Under the pieces are notes generated by a model. It searched no databases and was not told the origin of the DNA. It saw only the letters and a list, made by a program, of their open reading frames with translations. The translations under genes and the position numbers were made by a program. DNA of 32,303 bases from an uncultured Pelagibacteraceae bacterium (GTDB taxonomy: Bacteria; Pseudomonadota; Alphaproteobacteria; Pelagibacterales; Pelagibacteraceae): positions 1 through 32,303 of the forward strand of contig CACPDT010000007.1 in assembly GCA_902632665.1 (NCBI GenBank). The letters are read 5' to 3'. Positions 16,557-25,932 of the stretch are shown here, one piece after another (within the stretch, counting starts at the first letter, position 1; each line of letters opens with the position of its first letter).

Positions 16557-18238
16557 AATAAGCCTTCTATTTCGCCTTTTTTGTTTAGTTTAATAGAGTC
16601 AGCTGCTGGCACTCTTGGCAAGCCCGGCATTGTCATGATTGCTCCACAAACCACAACTATGAATTCAGCACCAGACGATAATCTTATTTCTCTTATTGGT
16701 AATGCATGACCAGTTGGTGCACCTTTTAAATTGGGATCTGTTGAAAAACTATATTGAGTTTTTGCAACACAAATAGGTAATTCTCCATATCCAGATTCTT
16801 CAAAACTTTTGAGTTGTTCTCTAATTTTTGTGTCAGCTATAACTTCATCAGCTCTGTAAATTTCTTTTGCGATTGTTTCAATTTTTTTAAATAGAGGCGT
16901 TTTACTTTCATATAAGAATTTAAAATTAGCCTCATTTTTTTCACATAACTCAGTAACATGACTTGCTAATTCTTTCGTACCTTCACCTCCATTAGCCCAA
17001 TGTTTACAAAGACTTGCTTTTACCCCAAGCTTTTCACAAAACTCTATTAATTCTTTTACCTCTTTATCAGTATCTTTTATGAAATGATTTACAGCTATTG
17101 CAACTGGTAATCCAAACTTTTTTACATTTTCAATATGTCTTTGAAGATTAATCAATCCTTTTTTTAAAGCATCAACATTTTCATTTTTTAAATCATCTTT
17201 TGCAACTCCACCATGCATTTTTAATGCTCTAATAGTAGCAACAATCACAACGCAACTTGGTTTTAAATTTGATTTTCTACATTTAATATCAAGAAACTTT
17301 TCTGCACCAAGATCAGCACCAAAACCAGCTTCAGTCACAACATAATCTGCGAGTTTTAATCCAGCTTTAGTTGCAATAACAGAATTACATCCATGAGCGA
17401 TATTAGCGAATGGTCCCCCATGTATTATTGCAGGATTGTTCTCTAATGTTTGGGTCACATTAGGTCTTAAAGCTTCTTTTAACAGAACAGTCATAGGACC
17501 TTGTGCTTTTAAATCTTTTGCGTGAATAGGTTTTTTCTCTCTTGTATAAGCTATCGTTATATTTCCTATTCTTTTTTCTAAGTCTTCAAGATTATTTGCA
17601 AGACAAAAGATAGCCATAATTTCTGAAGCAACTGTAATATCAAAACCATCTTCTCTTGGAAAACCGTTTGCTACGCCACCAAGATTAATGTTAATTGATC
17701 TAAGAGCTCTATCATTCATATCCATTACTCTTTTCCAAACAATTCTTCTTACATCTATGTTCAATTTATTCCCCCAGTAGATATGATTGTCTATTAGTGC
17801 TGATAAAAGATTATGAGCAGATGTTATTGCGTGAAAATCACCTGTAAAATGAAGATTGATTTGTTCCATTGGCACAACTTGTGCATATCCACCACCTGCC
17901 GCACCACCTTTCATCCCAAAAGAAGGACCAAGACTTGGTTCTCTTAGGCAAACAATAGATTTTTTACCTATTTTATTTAATCCATCATTTAAACCTACTG
18001 ACGTAGTTGTTTTACCTTCCCCTGCTGGAGTAGGGGTAATAGCTGTTACTAAGATTAACTTTCCATCAGGTTTGTCTTTTAATTTTTCCAAATACTCCAG
18101 GTTTACTTTAGCAATATGTCTCCCCATCGGACTAAAGGCTGAGCTTTCATCTGGGACATTTACTTTAGCTAAAATATCCTTAATTGGTTGCATTTTAGCT
18201 TCTCTTGCTATTTGGATATCTGATTTTATGTCGCTCAT
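16553..18238 (-). CDS. fhs: Formate-tetrahydrofolate ligase
   Basis: Makes 10-formyl-tetrahydrofolate from formate, THF and ATP, or runs in reverse to gain ATP when C1 units are oxidised. At 561 aa it has the usual family length. The P-loop-like [16 protein letters not shown] (68-83), [21 protein letters not shown] and the C-terminal [15 protein letters not shown] are diagnostic. It is convergent with the amidotransferase gene, sharing stop bases, and divergent from soxB. Beside enzymes that release formaldehyde or methylene-THF (Tdm, SoxA), it plausibly completes their oxidation. Confidence 0.97.
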   Translation of the reverse strand: MSDIKSDIQIAREAKMQPIKDILAKVNVPDESSAFSPMGRHIAKVNLEYLEKLKDKPDGKLILVTAITPTPAGEGKTTTSVGLNDGLNKIGKKSIVCLREPSLGPSFGMKGGAAGGGYAQVVPMEQINLHFTGDFHAITSAHNLLSALIDNHIYWGNKLNIDVRRIVWKRVMDMNDRALRSININLGGVANGFPREDGFDITVASEIMAIFCLANNLEDLEKRIGNITIAYTREKKPIHAKDLKAQGPMTVLLKEALRPNVTQTLENNPAIIHGGPFANIAHGCNSVIATKAGLKLADYVVTEAGFGADLGAEKFLDIKCRKSNLKPSCVVIVATIRALKMHGGVAKDDLKNENVDALKKGLINLQRHIENVKKFGLPVAIAVNHFIKDTDKEVKELIEFCEKLGVKASLCKHWANGGEGTKELASHVTELCEKNEANFKFLYESKTPLFKKIETIAKEIYRADEVIADTKIREQLKSFEESGYGELPICVAKTQYSFSTDPNLKGAPTGHALPIREIRLSSGAEFIVVVCGAIMTMPGLPRVPAADSIKLNKKGEIEGLF

Positions 18239-18341
18239 TTAAACTTGTTAAATATAAAAAACTGGTCGATTAGTATCTCTTTTTAACACCTTTGGAAATA
18301 TCTAAAAATTATATATAAAAAAAATATGAACTATTTATATT

Positions 18342-18358
18342 CATTATTATAAATAATG
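18342..18358. promoter_or_regulatory. Inverted repeat CATTATT-ATA-AATAATG before soxB
   Basis: A perfect 7-3-7 inverted repeat ends 4 bases before the soxB ATG, in the 124-bp gap between divergent fhs and soxB. It would overlap the ribosome-binding region, where no good Shine-Dalgarno sequence is seen, so it could act as an operator or an mRNA hairpin. Chance is possible in such AT-rich DNA. Confidence 0.3.
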
Positions 18359-18362
18359 GGTT

Positions 18363-19619
18363 ATGCAAAAATATTCAGTTTTTAGTTTAATCAAAAATGC
18401 ACTTTCAAATCACGAGAATTGGGATTTAGCTTGGAAAGACCCAACACCTAAAAAGGAGTATGATGTAGTGATTATTGGCGGTGGAGGCCATGGTCTAGCA
18501 ACAGCATATTATTTGGCGAAAGAGCACAACATAACCAATGTGGCTATCATAGAAAAAGGTTGGATTGGTGGAGGAAACGTTGGACGTAATACTACGATTA
18601 TAAGATCAAATTATATGTATGATGAAAATGCTTTATTTAGTGAATTTGGCATGAATCTATGGAGAAAGATGAGCCAAGATTTAAACTACAACGTAATGTT
18701 TTCTCCTAGAGGAATCATAAACCTCGCTCACTCTGACGCACAAATGAATGTTTATGCCAGAAGAGGTAATTCCATGCGTTTAAATGGAATAGATGCCGTT
18801 CTTTTAAATAGAGAACAAGTAAAGGAAATTATTCCAATGGCTGATTTTTCTGAAAATGTAAGATTTCCAATTTTTGGTGGATTAATGCAGCCTAGTGCAG
18901 GTACGGCTAGACATGATGCAGTAGCGTGGGGTTATGCGCGTCAGGCAGACTCAATGGGCGTAGATATAATACAAAACTGCGAAGTAATTGGTTTTGATAT
19001 TTCTGCAGGTAAAGTTAATGGGATTAGAACGTCAAGAGGAGAAATAAAAGCAAAAAAAATTGGACTATGTGTTGCAGGAAGCACAAATATTTTGGCTGAA
19101 AAATTAAATATGACTTTGCCAATTGAAACACATTTATTACAAGCTTGTGTATCTGAACCAGTAAAACCAGTTTTAGATAATGTGGTTACTTTTGGTGCTG
19201 GACATTTTTATATAAGTCAATCAGATAAAGGTGAAATGGTTATGGGAGGTGATTTAGATGGTTATAATAGTTACGCCCAACGAGGTAATTTACCGACACT
19301 TCAGCATGTACTTACAGAAGGAATTGCCATGATGCCATTTTTAAGTAAATTAAAAATGTTAAGAACATGGGGTGGTATAATGGATATGTCCATGGATGGC
19401 TCACCAATTATTGATAAAACACACATTGAAGGTTTGTATTTAAATTGTGGATGGTGTTACGGAGGATTTAAAGCTACACCTGCATCTGGTTGGACTTTTG
19501 CTCATACAATTGCGCAAGATAGAGTTCATGAATTGAATGCTGGATATAGTTTAAATAGATTTAATACAGGTCATTTGCTAGACGAAAAAGGGCTTGGAAC
19601 AAAAACTTGGATTTCATAA
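18363..19619 (+). CDS. soxB: Sarcosine oxidase beta subunit (or N-methylglutamate dehydrogenase subunit A)
   Basis: A 418-aa FAD subunit of the heterotetrameric amine oxidase complex that demethylates sarcosine to glycine. The Rossmann motif is VVIIGGGGHGLATAY (35-49). His184 in AGTARHDAVAW matches the His that carries covalent FMN in this subunit family, which distinguishes it from the paralogue at 2339-3664. The C-terminal MDGSPIIDKT...NCGWCYGGFKATPASG region is typical. The stop is joined to soxD as TAAATG, first gene of soxBDAG. MgdA of the N-methylglutamate pathway is homologous; the GS-like and GlxB-like genes in this window keep that alternative open. Confidence 0.9.
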   Translation: MQKYSVFSLIKNALSNHENWDLAWKDPTPKKEYDVVIIGGGGHGLATAYYLAKEHNITNVAIIEKGWIGGGNVGRNTTIIRSNYMYDENALFSEFGMNLWRKMSQDLNYNVMFSPRGIINLAHSDAQMNVYARRGNSMRLNGIDAVLLNREQVKEIIPMADFSENVRFPIFGGLMQPSAGTARHDAVAWGYARQADSMGVDIIQNCEVIGFDISAGKVNGIRTSRGEIKAKKIGLCVAGSTNILAEKLNMTLPIETHLLQACVSEPVKPVLDNVVTFGAGHFYISQSDKGEMVMGGDLDGYNSYAQRGNLPTLQHVLTEGIAMMPFLSKLKMLRTWGGIMDMSMDGSPIIDKTHIEGLYLNCGWCYGGFKATPASGWTFAHTIAQDRVHELNAGYSLNRFNTGHLLDEKGLGTKTWIS

Positions 19620-19889
19620 ATGCTTCATATCAAGTGTCCACATTGTGGAATGAGATCACAAAATGAATTTTCCTATGGAGGAGATGCTAGTGTTAAAAGA
19701 CCTGAACTAGGAAAAGATATATCAGATCAAGATTGGAATAATTTTGTTTACAACAGAAAAAGCTTGAGAGGAAAGCATTGGGAGCTATGGCAACATTTGG
19801 CGGGATGTCGACAATGGATTAAAGTTGAGAGAGATACCGGCTCTCATGAAATCTTTAAAACTTTAAAAGCCGAAGAAGAAATTTCATAA
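19620..19889 (+). CDS. soxD: Sarcosine oxidase delta subunit
   Basis: An 89-aa zinc subunit. Cys6, Cys9, His59 and Cys63 (IKCPHCGMR; WQHLAGCRQW) occupy exactly the positions I recall for the zinc ligands of bacterial sarcosine oxidase delta. It is structurally required in the complex and has no catalytic role of its own. Its ATG follows the soxB stop directly and its stop overlaps the soxA start (TAATG), so the subunits are translationally coupled. Confidence 0.95.
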   Translation: MLHIKCPHCGMRSQNEFSYGGDASVKRPELGKDISDQDWNNFVYNRKSLRGKHWELWQHLAGCRQWIKVERDTGSHEIFKTLKAEEEIS

Positions 19890-22885
19890 TGACACAAAGT
19901 TTTCGATTAAAGGATGTTGGCTTAATTAACAGAAATAAAAAACTTTCATTTAAATTTAATGGTAAAAAATATTATGGCTATGAGGGTGATAGTCTTGCCT
20001 CAGCACTGATTGCAAATGGTGTTCATTTAATTGGAAGAAGTTTTAAATATCATAGACCCAGAGGTTTTTTTGGAGCGGGAGTTGATGAACCTTATGCAAT
20101 TGTACAATTGTATAGAAATGGTGAGACAGAACCCAATATTAAGGCGACTGAGCAAGAGCTTTTTGACGGGTTAGAAGCAAAAAGTGTAAATTGTTGGCCA
20201 AGTGTAAATTTTGATATTGGTGCAATAAATAATTTTTTGAGAATATTTCTTCCAGCAGGATTTTATTACAAAACATTTATGTGGCCAAAAAGTTTTTGGT
20301 ATAAAATTTATGAACCATTCATCAGAAAAGCTGCAGGACTGGGAACAGCTTCGATAAAACATGATAAAGAGAGATATGAGCATAAATACGAGTATTGTGA
20401 CTTATTAATTGCAGGCTCTGGCCCATCAGGTTTGGCTAGCGCTTATGCTGCAGCTAAAAATGGAGCAAGAGTGATTTTAGCAGAGGACAAATCAAGATTT
20501 GGTGGAACTTTATTAACTAGTGAAGTGAACATAGGAAATAAATCAGGTAAGGAGTGGGCAGATGGTATTATTTCTGAATTGAAAGAAATGCCTAATGTGA
20601 CTGTAAAAAATAGATCTCAAGTTTTTGGTTACTATGATCATAATATGTTGGTTATGTCTGAGAGAGTTAGTGACCATTTACCTAAAACAAAAGAATTTCA
20701 TCCGAAGCAAAGACTTTGGTACATAAGAGCTAAAGAAGTTCTAATTTCATCAGGATCAATTGAAAGACCTATTGTGTTTGGAAATAATGATACTCCGGGA
20801 GTAATGCTCTCATCGGCTGCAAAAGAGTATATGAAAGTTTATGGTGTTTTGGTTGGAAAAAATCCACTTATATTTACTAATAATGATAGTGGGTATGAGA
20901 CAGCTATTGAATTTAAAAAGAATGGTGTTGATCCATTAATTTTAGATACCAGAAGTAATCCAAACTCAGAAATTATTAATGAAGCAAAAGATTTAAATGT
21001 TAAAATAAAAAATTCTTATGTAGTAGTAGCTGCTCAAGGATATAAAAAAGTAAAATCAGCAGATATCGCTAAAATTTCAGAGGATAAAGAACAACTTGGA
21101 ACTATTGAAAATGTAAAATGTGACTGCATTTGTGTTTCTGGATTTTGGACACCTACAATACATTTAGCTTCACAATCAGGAAACAAAACAAAATTTAATG
21201 AGGAGATCGATGCCTTTGTTCCAAGAAAATCAAAACAAAATGAAAAAACACTTGGTGCAGCAAATGGTATTTATACGTTAGAAGAAACTTTAAAAGATTC
21301 ATTTGAAGCTGGACATGAGGTATCAAAGAAAATTACCAACAATGAAAATAGAGTTTCCTTTCCTAATGTTGTAGAAAAAAAATCCTCTATTCATGATAAG
21401 TTTTGGTGTGTACCACTGCCCAAGGGAAAAAATTATAAGAGATTTTTAGATTTTCAAAATGATGTAGCGGTCTCTGACATTGAGATAGCTTTAAGAGAAG
21501 GTTATCGATCAATTGAACATGTTAAAAGATATACTACTCTTGGGATGGCAACTGATCAGGGTAAAACGAGCAATCTAAATGGTTTACAGTTAGTATCTAA
21601 AATAGAAAATAAAGTTGTACCGGCAGTTGGGCATACAACTTTTAGACCACCTTATACACCAGTTTCAATTGGTGCAATAGTTGGTAGAGAAGTTGGCAAA
21701 CATTCAAAGCCTACTAGAAAATCTCCAATGCACTCATGGCATGAAAAAAATAATGCGGTATTTGTTGATGCTGGAGTTTGGTTAAGACCAAGATATTACA
21801 AACGTGGGAATGAAGATTTATTTGAGGCATCAAAAAGAGAAGCAAAAAATGTAAGAACAAATGTTGGAGTTTGTGACGTTACTACATTAGGCAAAATAGA
21901 TATTAAAGGACCAGATGCAGCAGAACTATTAAATAGAGTTTATACCAACGCTTGGTTAAAACTACCAGTTGGTAAAGCTCGATATGGTGTGATGTTAAGA
22001 GAAGATGGTATTGTAATGGATGATGGAACTACAACAAGAATATCAGAAAACCATTACCACATGACAACCACGACTGCACAAGCTGCAAATGTTCTTTCAC
22101 ATTTAGAATATTATTTGCAATTAGTTTGGCCAGAGTTAAATGTTAACGTAGTTTCTAGCACTGAACAATGGGCTGGAGCTGCAATAGCTGGTCCAAAATC
22201 TAGAAATTTATTGCAAAAATTATTCCCTAATTCTGATGTGTCAAATGAAGGACTTCCTTTCATGGGTTACATGGAAGGAGATTTATTTGGTGTCAAAGCA
22301 AGAATTTTTAGAATTTCATTCTCAGGTGAACTTGCCTATGAGGTTAATGTTGAATCTAATAATGGTAATTTCATGTGGGAAAAAATTATCGAAGTTGGTG
22401 AACAATTTAAGATACAACCTTATGGAACAGAGGCTTTATCAACACTTAGAATTGAAATGGGCCATGTAGCTGGTTCAGAACTTGATGGTAGAACAATACC
22501 TTATGATAATTCCTTAGAGGGATTATTAAGTAAGAAAAAAGATTTTATTGGAAAAAGATCTTTATCTAGAAAAGCTTTCATAGCTGAAGATAGACAAAAA
22601 GTTGTTGGTGTTGTTCCGCTAGATAAAAAAACTAGCATACCGGAAGGTTCTCACTTAGTTAAGGACTCAAAAGCACCGTCACCTAATCCTAAATTAGGTT
22701 ATATTTCAGCTTCATGCTGGAGCGTCGAATATGATAATCCATTTTCTCTAGCTATTCTAAAGGATGGAAAAAATATGATTGGAGAAAAATTATTTGTAAT
22801 GTCTCCACTTAAAAACAAAATAATACCAGTTGAAATAGTCTCCTCACATTATGTTGATCCAAAAGGTGAAAGAGTGAGATCATGA
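19889..22885 (+). CDS. soxA: Sarcosine oxidase alpha subunit
   Basis: A 998-aa subunit that binds NAD+ and a folate. In order: an N-terminal domain (GYEGDSLASALIANGV, GRSFKYHRPRG), a Rossmann NAD domain (DLLIAGSGPSGLASAYAAAKNG, about 170-190), an FAD/NAD reductase-like middle (GSIERPIVFGNNDTPGV; TLGMATDQGKTSN) and a GcvT-like tetrahydrofolate domain from about 620 to the end (DVTTLGKIDIKGPDAAELLNR, SGELAYEVNV). The folate domain captures the methyl-derived formaldehyde as 5,10-methylene-THF. Length matches the roughly 970-1000 aa of the family. It overlaps soxG by ATGA. Confidence 0.95.
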   Translation: MTQSFRLKDVGLINRNKKLSFKFNGKKYYGYEGDSLASALIANGVHLIGRSFKYHRPRGFFGAGVDEPYAIVQLYRNGETEPNIKATEQELFDGLEAKSVNCWPSVNFDIGAINNFLRIFLPAGFYYKTFMWPKSFWYKIYEPFIRKAAGLGTASIKHDKERYEHKYEYCDLLIAGSGPSGLASAYAAAKNGARVILAEDKSRFGGTLLTSEVNIGNKSGKEWADGIISELKEMPNVTVKNRSQVFGYYDHNMLVMSERVSDHLPKTKEFHPKQRLWYIRAKEVLISSGSIERPIVFGNNDTPGVMLSSAAKEYMKVYGVLVGKNPLIFTNNDSGYETAIEFKKNGVDPLILDTRSNPNSEIINEAKDLNVKIKNSYVVVAAQGYKKVKSADIAKISEDKEQLGTIENVKCDCICVSGFWTPTIHLASQSGNKTKFNEEIDAFVPRKSKQNEKTLGAANGIYTLEETLKDSFEAGHEVSKKITNNENRVSFPNVVEKKSSIHDKFWCVPLPKGKNYKRFLDFQNDVAVSDIEIALREGYRSIEHVKRYTTLGMATDQGKTSNLNGLQLVSKIENKVVPAVGHTTFRPPYTPVSIGAIVGREVGKHSKPTRKSPMHSWHEKNNAVFVDAGVWLRPRYYKRGNEDLFEASKREAKNVRTNVGVCDVTTLGKIDIKGPDAAELLNRVYTNAWLKLPVGKARYGVMLREDGIVMDDGTTTRISENHYHMTTTTAQAANVLSHLEYYLQLVWPELNVNVVSSTEQWAGAAIAGPKSRNLLQKLFPNSDVSNEGLPFMGYMEGDLFGVKARIFRISFSGELAYEVNVESNNGNFMWEKIIEVGEQFKIQPYGTEALSTLRIEMGHVAGSELDGRTIPYDNSLEGLLSKKKDFIGKRSLSRKAFIAEDRQKVVGVVPLDKKTSIPEGSHLVKDSKAPSPNPKLGYISASCWSVEYDNPFSLAILKDGKNMIGEKLFVMSPLKNKIIPVEIVSSHYVDPKGERVRS

Positions 22886-23469
22886 GTTCAATATCAGCAT
22901 TATCCAATGTTCATTCTACGGGTCATTTTGGTGATCATGCTAATAAAAATGAAGATGAACTTTTGAAAATTTCTGAGTTAAAAAATTTATCAATTGTTCA
23001 AATAGTTCAATATAAAAATTCAAAGATAAATTTTGAAAGTATCAATATAAATCAACTTAAACTAAAAAATGATCCATTAAATGTAGTGAATAATAATGAT
23101 ACAAGAATTTTGTGGAGCGGTCCAAAAAATTGGCTTTTGGTATCAGAAAAAAAAGAGGTTATTAAAGATATTAACACTGAATTTAAAGATACCGATTTTG
23201 CAGTCACAGATTTATCACATTCAAGAGCAGTGATACAAATTGAAGGCCGAGATGTAAAAGAAGTATTAAAAAAAGGCTGTCCCTTTAATTTTAATGATTT
23301 AAAGAAAAATAATTCAATCAATTCCTCATTTCACAATATAGCATTTACTGTGGACATGATAGATACAAATCCAGACAAAATAAGATTGTTTGCGCTAAGG
23401 AGTTTTGGTGAGTCTCTTTATCATTCAATTACTGATGCATCTTTAGAGTTTGGCTATATAGCAAGATAA
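22882..23469 (+). CDS. soxG: Sarcosine oxidase gamma subunit
   Basis: A 195-aa small subunit of the heterotetramer. It carries a GcvT-like half fold visible in ILWSGPKNWLLVSE, TDLSHSRAVIQIEGRDVKEVLKKGCPFN and LFALRSFGESLYHSI, all characteristic of SoxG. It contacts alpha and beta and has no known catalytic residues. It is last in the soxBDAG operon, ending 4 bases from the convergent permease gene; no hairpin terminator is visible in that gap. Confidence 0.9.
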   Translation: MSSISALSNVHSTGHFGDHANKNEDELLKISELKNLSIVQIVQYKNSKINFESININQLKLKNDPLNVVNNNDTRILWSGPKNWLLVSEKKEVIKDINTEFKDTDFAVTDLSHSRAVIQIEGRDVKEVLKKGCPFNFNDLKKNNSINSSFHNIAFTVDMIDTNPDKIRLFALRSFGESLYHSITDASLEFGYIAR

Positions 23470-23473
23470 TTAT

Positions 23474-24322
23474 TTAGTCTCTTGTAGCTATGTAAACTCC
23501 TATGGTAGTTATAATAAAGCCCAAAATATCTAAACTAGTTAAATTTTCTCCTAAAAAAAACCAAGCCATAAAAGCGGATGTAGCAGGAATAAGAAAAAAT
23601 ATTGAAACAGTTTTGCTAGCTGAATTTTTTTTTATTAAAAGCATTAAGATTGTAAAAGCACCAAAAGATACAAGAAAAATTTGATGGCTCATTGCTATTA
23701 AAAATGTTTGAGTAAAATTAATATATGGCTCAACAAACAATATTATGATTGTGATATGAAATAAACATCCACCAACTGCTTGATAAAAATTACTTACAGA
23801 CAAGGGTAGATTGTGACTAAGTTTTTTTTGCCAAATTGTAGAAGTTGTTATTGAAATTAAAGCTATTATAGTTGCGATTAATCCTAAGAGAGGTATACCA
23901 GACCCTACATCAAAACCCAAAACCAATGTTGCACCTAAAAATCCCAACAAACCTCCAATCCATTGTTTTAAAGTTACTTTTTCATTTAATACAGGTCCGC
24001 TGAGTAAATTTGTTAAGACTGGCTGAAGTGTTACGATTAAAGCAGCAATACCAGTTGGCATTCCTATTGAAATTGAGTAAAAGACGCCTCCTAAATATAG
24101 TCCATGAAAAAGAATACCACTTAACATTGACTCTATTATATGTTTTTTTTGAATTAGGATTGATTGTTTAAGGTAAAATGAAAATAGTAAAAAACCAATA
24201 GCTACAAAAAAAAATCTAAAAGCCAATGCTGTAAAAGGGTCACTATAATCAATTATTGGCTTGGTGGTTATAAATGCAGAAGACCAAAGTAAAACAAATA
24301 TGAGTGGAAATATTTTGACCAT
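23474..24322 (-). CDS. DMT superfamily permease (EamA family)
   Basis: A 282-aa inner-membrane protein with about ten hydrophobic helices arranged as two EamA repeats (first starting PLIFVLLWSSAFITTKP; second starting near LGLIATIIALISITTSTIWQKK). The family exports or imports amino acids and other small metabolites; the substrate cannot be told from sequence. It begins about 20 bases after the stop of the 136-aa gene on the same strand, so it may be the last gene of a racemase / 136-aa / permease set, which would make an amino acid or related acid a reasonable cargo. Confidence 0.88.
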   Translation of the reverse strand: MVKIFPLIFVLLWSSAFITTKPIIDYSDPFTALAFRFFFVAIGFLLFSFYLKQSILIQKKHIIESMLSGILFHGLYLGGVFYSISIGMPTGIAALIVTLQPVLTNLLSGPVLNEKVTLKQWIGGLLGFLGATLVLGFDVGSGIPLLGLIATIIALISITTSTIWQKKLSHNLPLSVSNFYQAVGGCLFHITIIILFVEPYINFTQTFLIAMSHQIFLVSFGAFTILMLLIKKNSASKTVSIFFLIPATSAFMAWFFLGENLTSLDILGFIITTIGVYIATRD

Positions 24323-24341
24323 TTCAGGTCTTATAAATTAT

Positions 24342-24752
24342 TTAATCTATAATATTAAGTATTATTAATTTATTTTGTTTTGTCTCTTTACACCATAATT
24401 CATAACTTTCACACATTCTCCATAAATGATCGAAGGCTCTTTGAGAAATCTCAAGAGGATAATGGCTCTTTGCGTAATATAATTCAGGATATTGAATTAA
24501 CTGCTTAACTGACAAATCTTTTTGAATATGAAGTAATCTTAGAGTTTCATCAGGCACCTTTTTTTTTGACACTTTATCAATTAATTCATCATGGAATTTT
24601 CCACTGCTTATTTCATTGTAGGTTGTTGATCCAATAAAATTTTCTATTGCATTGATTGTTGTGAGCTCAGGATTTTTCTTCTTTATCTCACAAATTTTTG
24701 AGTAAATTGCCTCTGCAACCAGTAACACATAAGGCTTTTCTTTAGAGGGCAT
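24342..24752 (-). CDS. Conserved-looking protein of unknown function coupled to the racemase
   Basis: A 136-aa soluble protein, no signal peptide or membrane span, predicted mostly helical. I do not recognise a family. The C-terminal half has an aromatic- and Trp-rich segment (YPELYYAKSHYPLE, HLWRMCESYELWCKE). Its ATG overlaps the racemase stop (TAATG), so it is translated together with it. Normal reading-frame integrity and the coupling support a real gene. Confidence 0.7.
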   Translation of the reverse strand: MPSKEKPYVLLVAEAIYSKICEIKKKNPELTTINAIENFIGSTTYNEISSGKFHDELIDKVSKKKVPDETLRLLHIQKDLSVKQLIQYPELYYAKSHYPLEISQRAFDHLWRMCESYELWCKETKQNKLIILNIID

Positions 24753-25501
24753 TATCTATTTTGGTATTTCTTCATAGCAGCGTAAGCTAAAATCAAATTT
24801 GGGTCTAAAAATATTTTTGATGATTTAATTGTCTTAAATGATTTATAGGCAAAAATAGCAATAGGGAGCTCAGTACAACCAAGAATAATTTTTTTACACT
24901 TTTTTTTGATTAAATAATTTATTGCTGGTTTTATCGCATTACTTGCCAATTTTACTTTTCCCATTTTTACAAGTTTAATAGCTTTGTTTACGGACTTACT
25001 TTGAATAGAATTATTAGGAAACACTAAATTATAATCTCTATCAAAAAACTTGTTATAAACACCTGTCTTTAAAGTTCCTTCTGTAGCAAGTAAACCAATA
25101 GAAGAATGTTTTCTACATTTTTTTTTAGCATGGATAAAAACTTCTTTAGGCATATTTACTATTGGCAAGTTAATTCGTTTTTTTAAGTCATTATACCAAT
25201 AATGGGCTGTATTACATGGTATAACTATAAATTTACAATTACTTTTTTTTAAAAGATTGCAACCATAAATTAAACTTTTTAAAACAGATAAATATTTTTG
25301 CTTAGTTTTTTTATTACTAATTTTATTTGATAGCTTGCCAGTATGGATACCAATTGACTCAGGCCTACCAGGAATATTTGATTTATTATAAAGCATAAAC
25401 AGAGGGTAATCTTGATCGATCTTACCTCTATATAAAATTGCAAGTTTATTACAAAAATCTAAACCTGCCTGGGTACCCATTCCACCTAAAATGCCAATCA
25501 T
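24752..25501 (-). CDS. Aspartate/glutamate racemase family protein
   Basis: A 249-aa cofactor-independent racemase-fold protein. The N-terminus GILGGMGTQAGLDF is characteristic. The two catalytic cysteines are present: Cys96 in VIPCNTAHYW and Cys209 in ILGCTELPIA, so racemisation of aspartate, glutamate or a similar acid is likely. GlcNAc-related MurI is less likely given the aspartate-racemase-like opening. It heads a minus-strand group with the 136-aa protein and a DMT permease. Codon use is as AT-rich as the neighbours and gives no sign of transfer. Confidence 0.85.
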   Translation of the reverse strand: MIGILGGMGTQAGLDFCNKLAILYRGKIDQDYPLFMLYNKSNIPGRPESIGIHTGKLSNKISNKKTKQKYLSVLKSLIYGCNLLKKSNCKFIVIPCNTAHYWYNDLKKRINLPIVNMPKEVFIHAKKKCRKHSSIGLLATEGTLKTGVYNKFFDRDYNLVFPNNSIQSKSVNKAIKLVKMGKVKLASNAIKPAINYLIKKKCKKIILGCTELPIAIFAYKSFKTIKSSKIFLDPNLILAYAAMKKYQNR

Positions 25502-25534
25502 AAATAATTTTTAAATTTTGTTGTAGAATAGTTC

Positions 25535-25592
25535 ATTGGCTATAAAAATAAATTAATTCTTAATAAAAAAATTAATTAAATTTATAGCCAAT
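25535..25592 (-). terminator. Long stem-loop downstream of cspA
   Basis: ATTGGCTATAAA (25535-25546) pairs perfectly with TTTATAGCCAAT (25581-25592). Inside, AATTAATT (25551-25558) pairs with AATTAATT (25570-25577), giving a nearly continuous stem of about 20 pairs with an 11-base loop. It starts 15 bases after the cspA stop. No strong T-run follows on the minus strand, so it may act as an mRNA 3'-end stabiliser as much as a terminator. Confidence 0.6.
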
Positions 25593-25607
25593 TAATTTAT
25601 GTGAAAA

Positions 25608-25814
25608 TTATGCAGTTTTTAAGTTAACTGCTGAAGGACCTTTAGGACCATCTTCAACATCGAAAGTCAAAGCTTGACCCTCATCTAAACCGTTCATACC
25701 AGCATCTCTTACAGCTGAAACATGTACAAACACATCTTTTTCTTTATCGTCACGTTCAATAAAACCAAAACCTTTAGTTGGATTGAACCATTTTACTTTA
25801 CCTTGTAGACTCAT
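25608..25814 (-). CDS. cspA: Cold-shock domain protein
   Basis: A 68-aa single cold-shock domain of standard length. RNP1 KGFGFIERD and RNP2 VFVHVSAV are intact, with the usual opening [14 protein letters not shown]. It binds single-stranded RNA or DNA and acts as an RNA chaperone. It is monocistronic with its own upstream region of about 118 bases. A 7-4-7 inverted repeat lies upstream and a long hairpin follows the stop. The ribosome site is purine-rich (AAGAAGAAAAAAT) but has no clear Shine-Dalgarno core. Confidence 0.95.
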   Translation of the reverse strand: MSLQGKVKWFNPTKGFGFIERDDKEKDVFVHVSAVRDAGMNGLDEGQALTFDVEDGPKGPSAVNLKTA

Positions 25815-25848
25815 ATTTTTTCTTCTTACTTATTGTTATATTAATTTA

Positions 25849-25866
25849 TTACTTATAATTAAGTAA
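25849..25866. promoter_or_regulatory. Inverted repeat TTACTTA-TAAT-TAAGTAA upstream of cspA
   Basis: A perfect 7-4-7 repeat lies 35 bases before the cspA start. On the minus strand it falls within a possible promoter, TTTACT then 18 bases then TAATAT. It could be an operator or the base of a leader hairpin. A TTGACA is also present further upstream (near 25900) without a well-spaced -10 box. Confidence 0.35.
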
Positions 25867-25932
25867 ACATGGCTTTGTTTATAAATATTAGGGTTTTGTC
25901 AACAAATTTAGTGTGTGATAAGACTTTTTTTT

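Noticed and set aside
18239-18362. Possible riboswitch (glycine or SAM type) in the fhs/soxB gap
   Set aside because: I could not find the conserved cores or paired GC elements of those riboswitches; only a short 7-3-7 dyad is visible.
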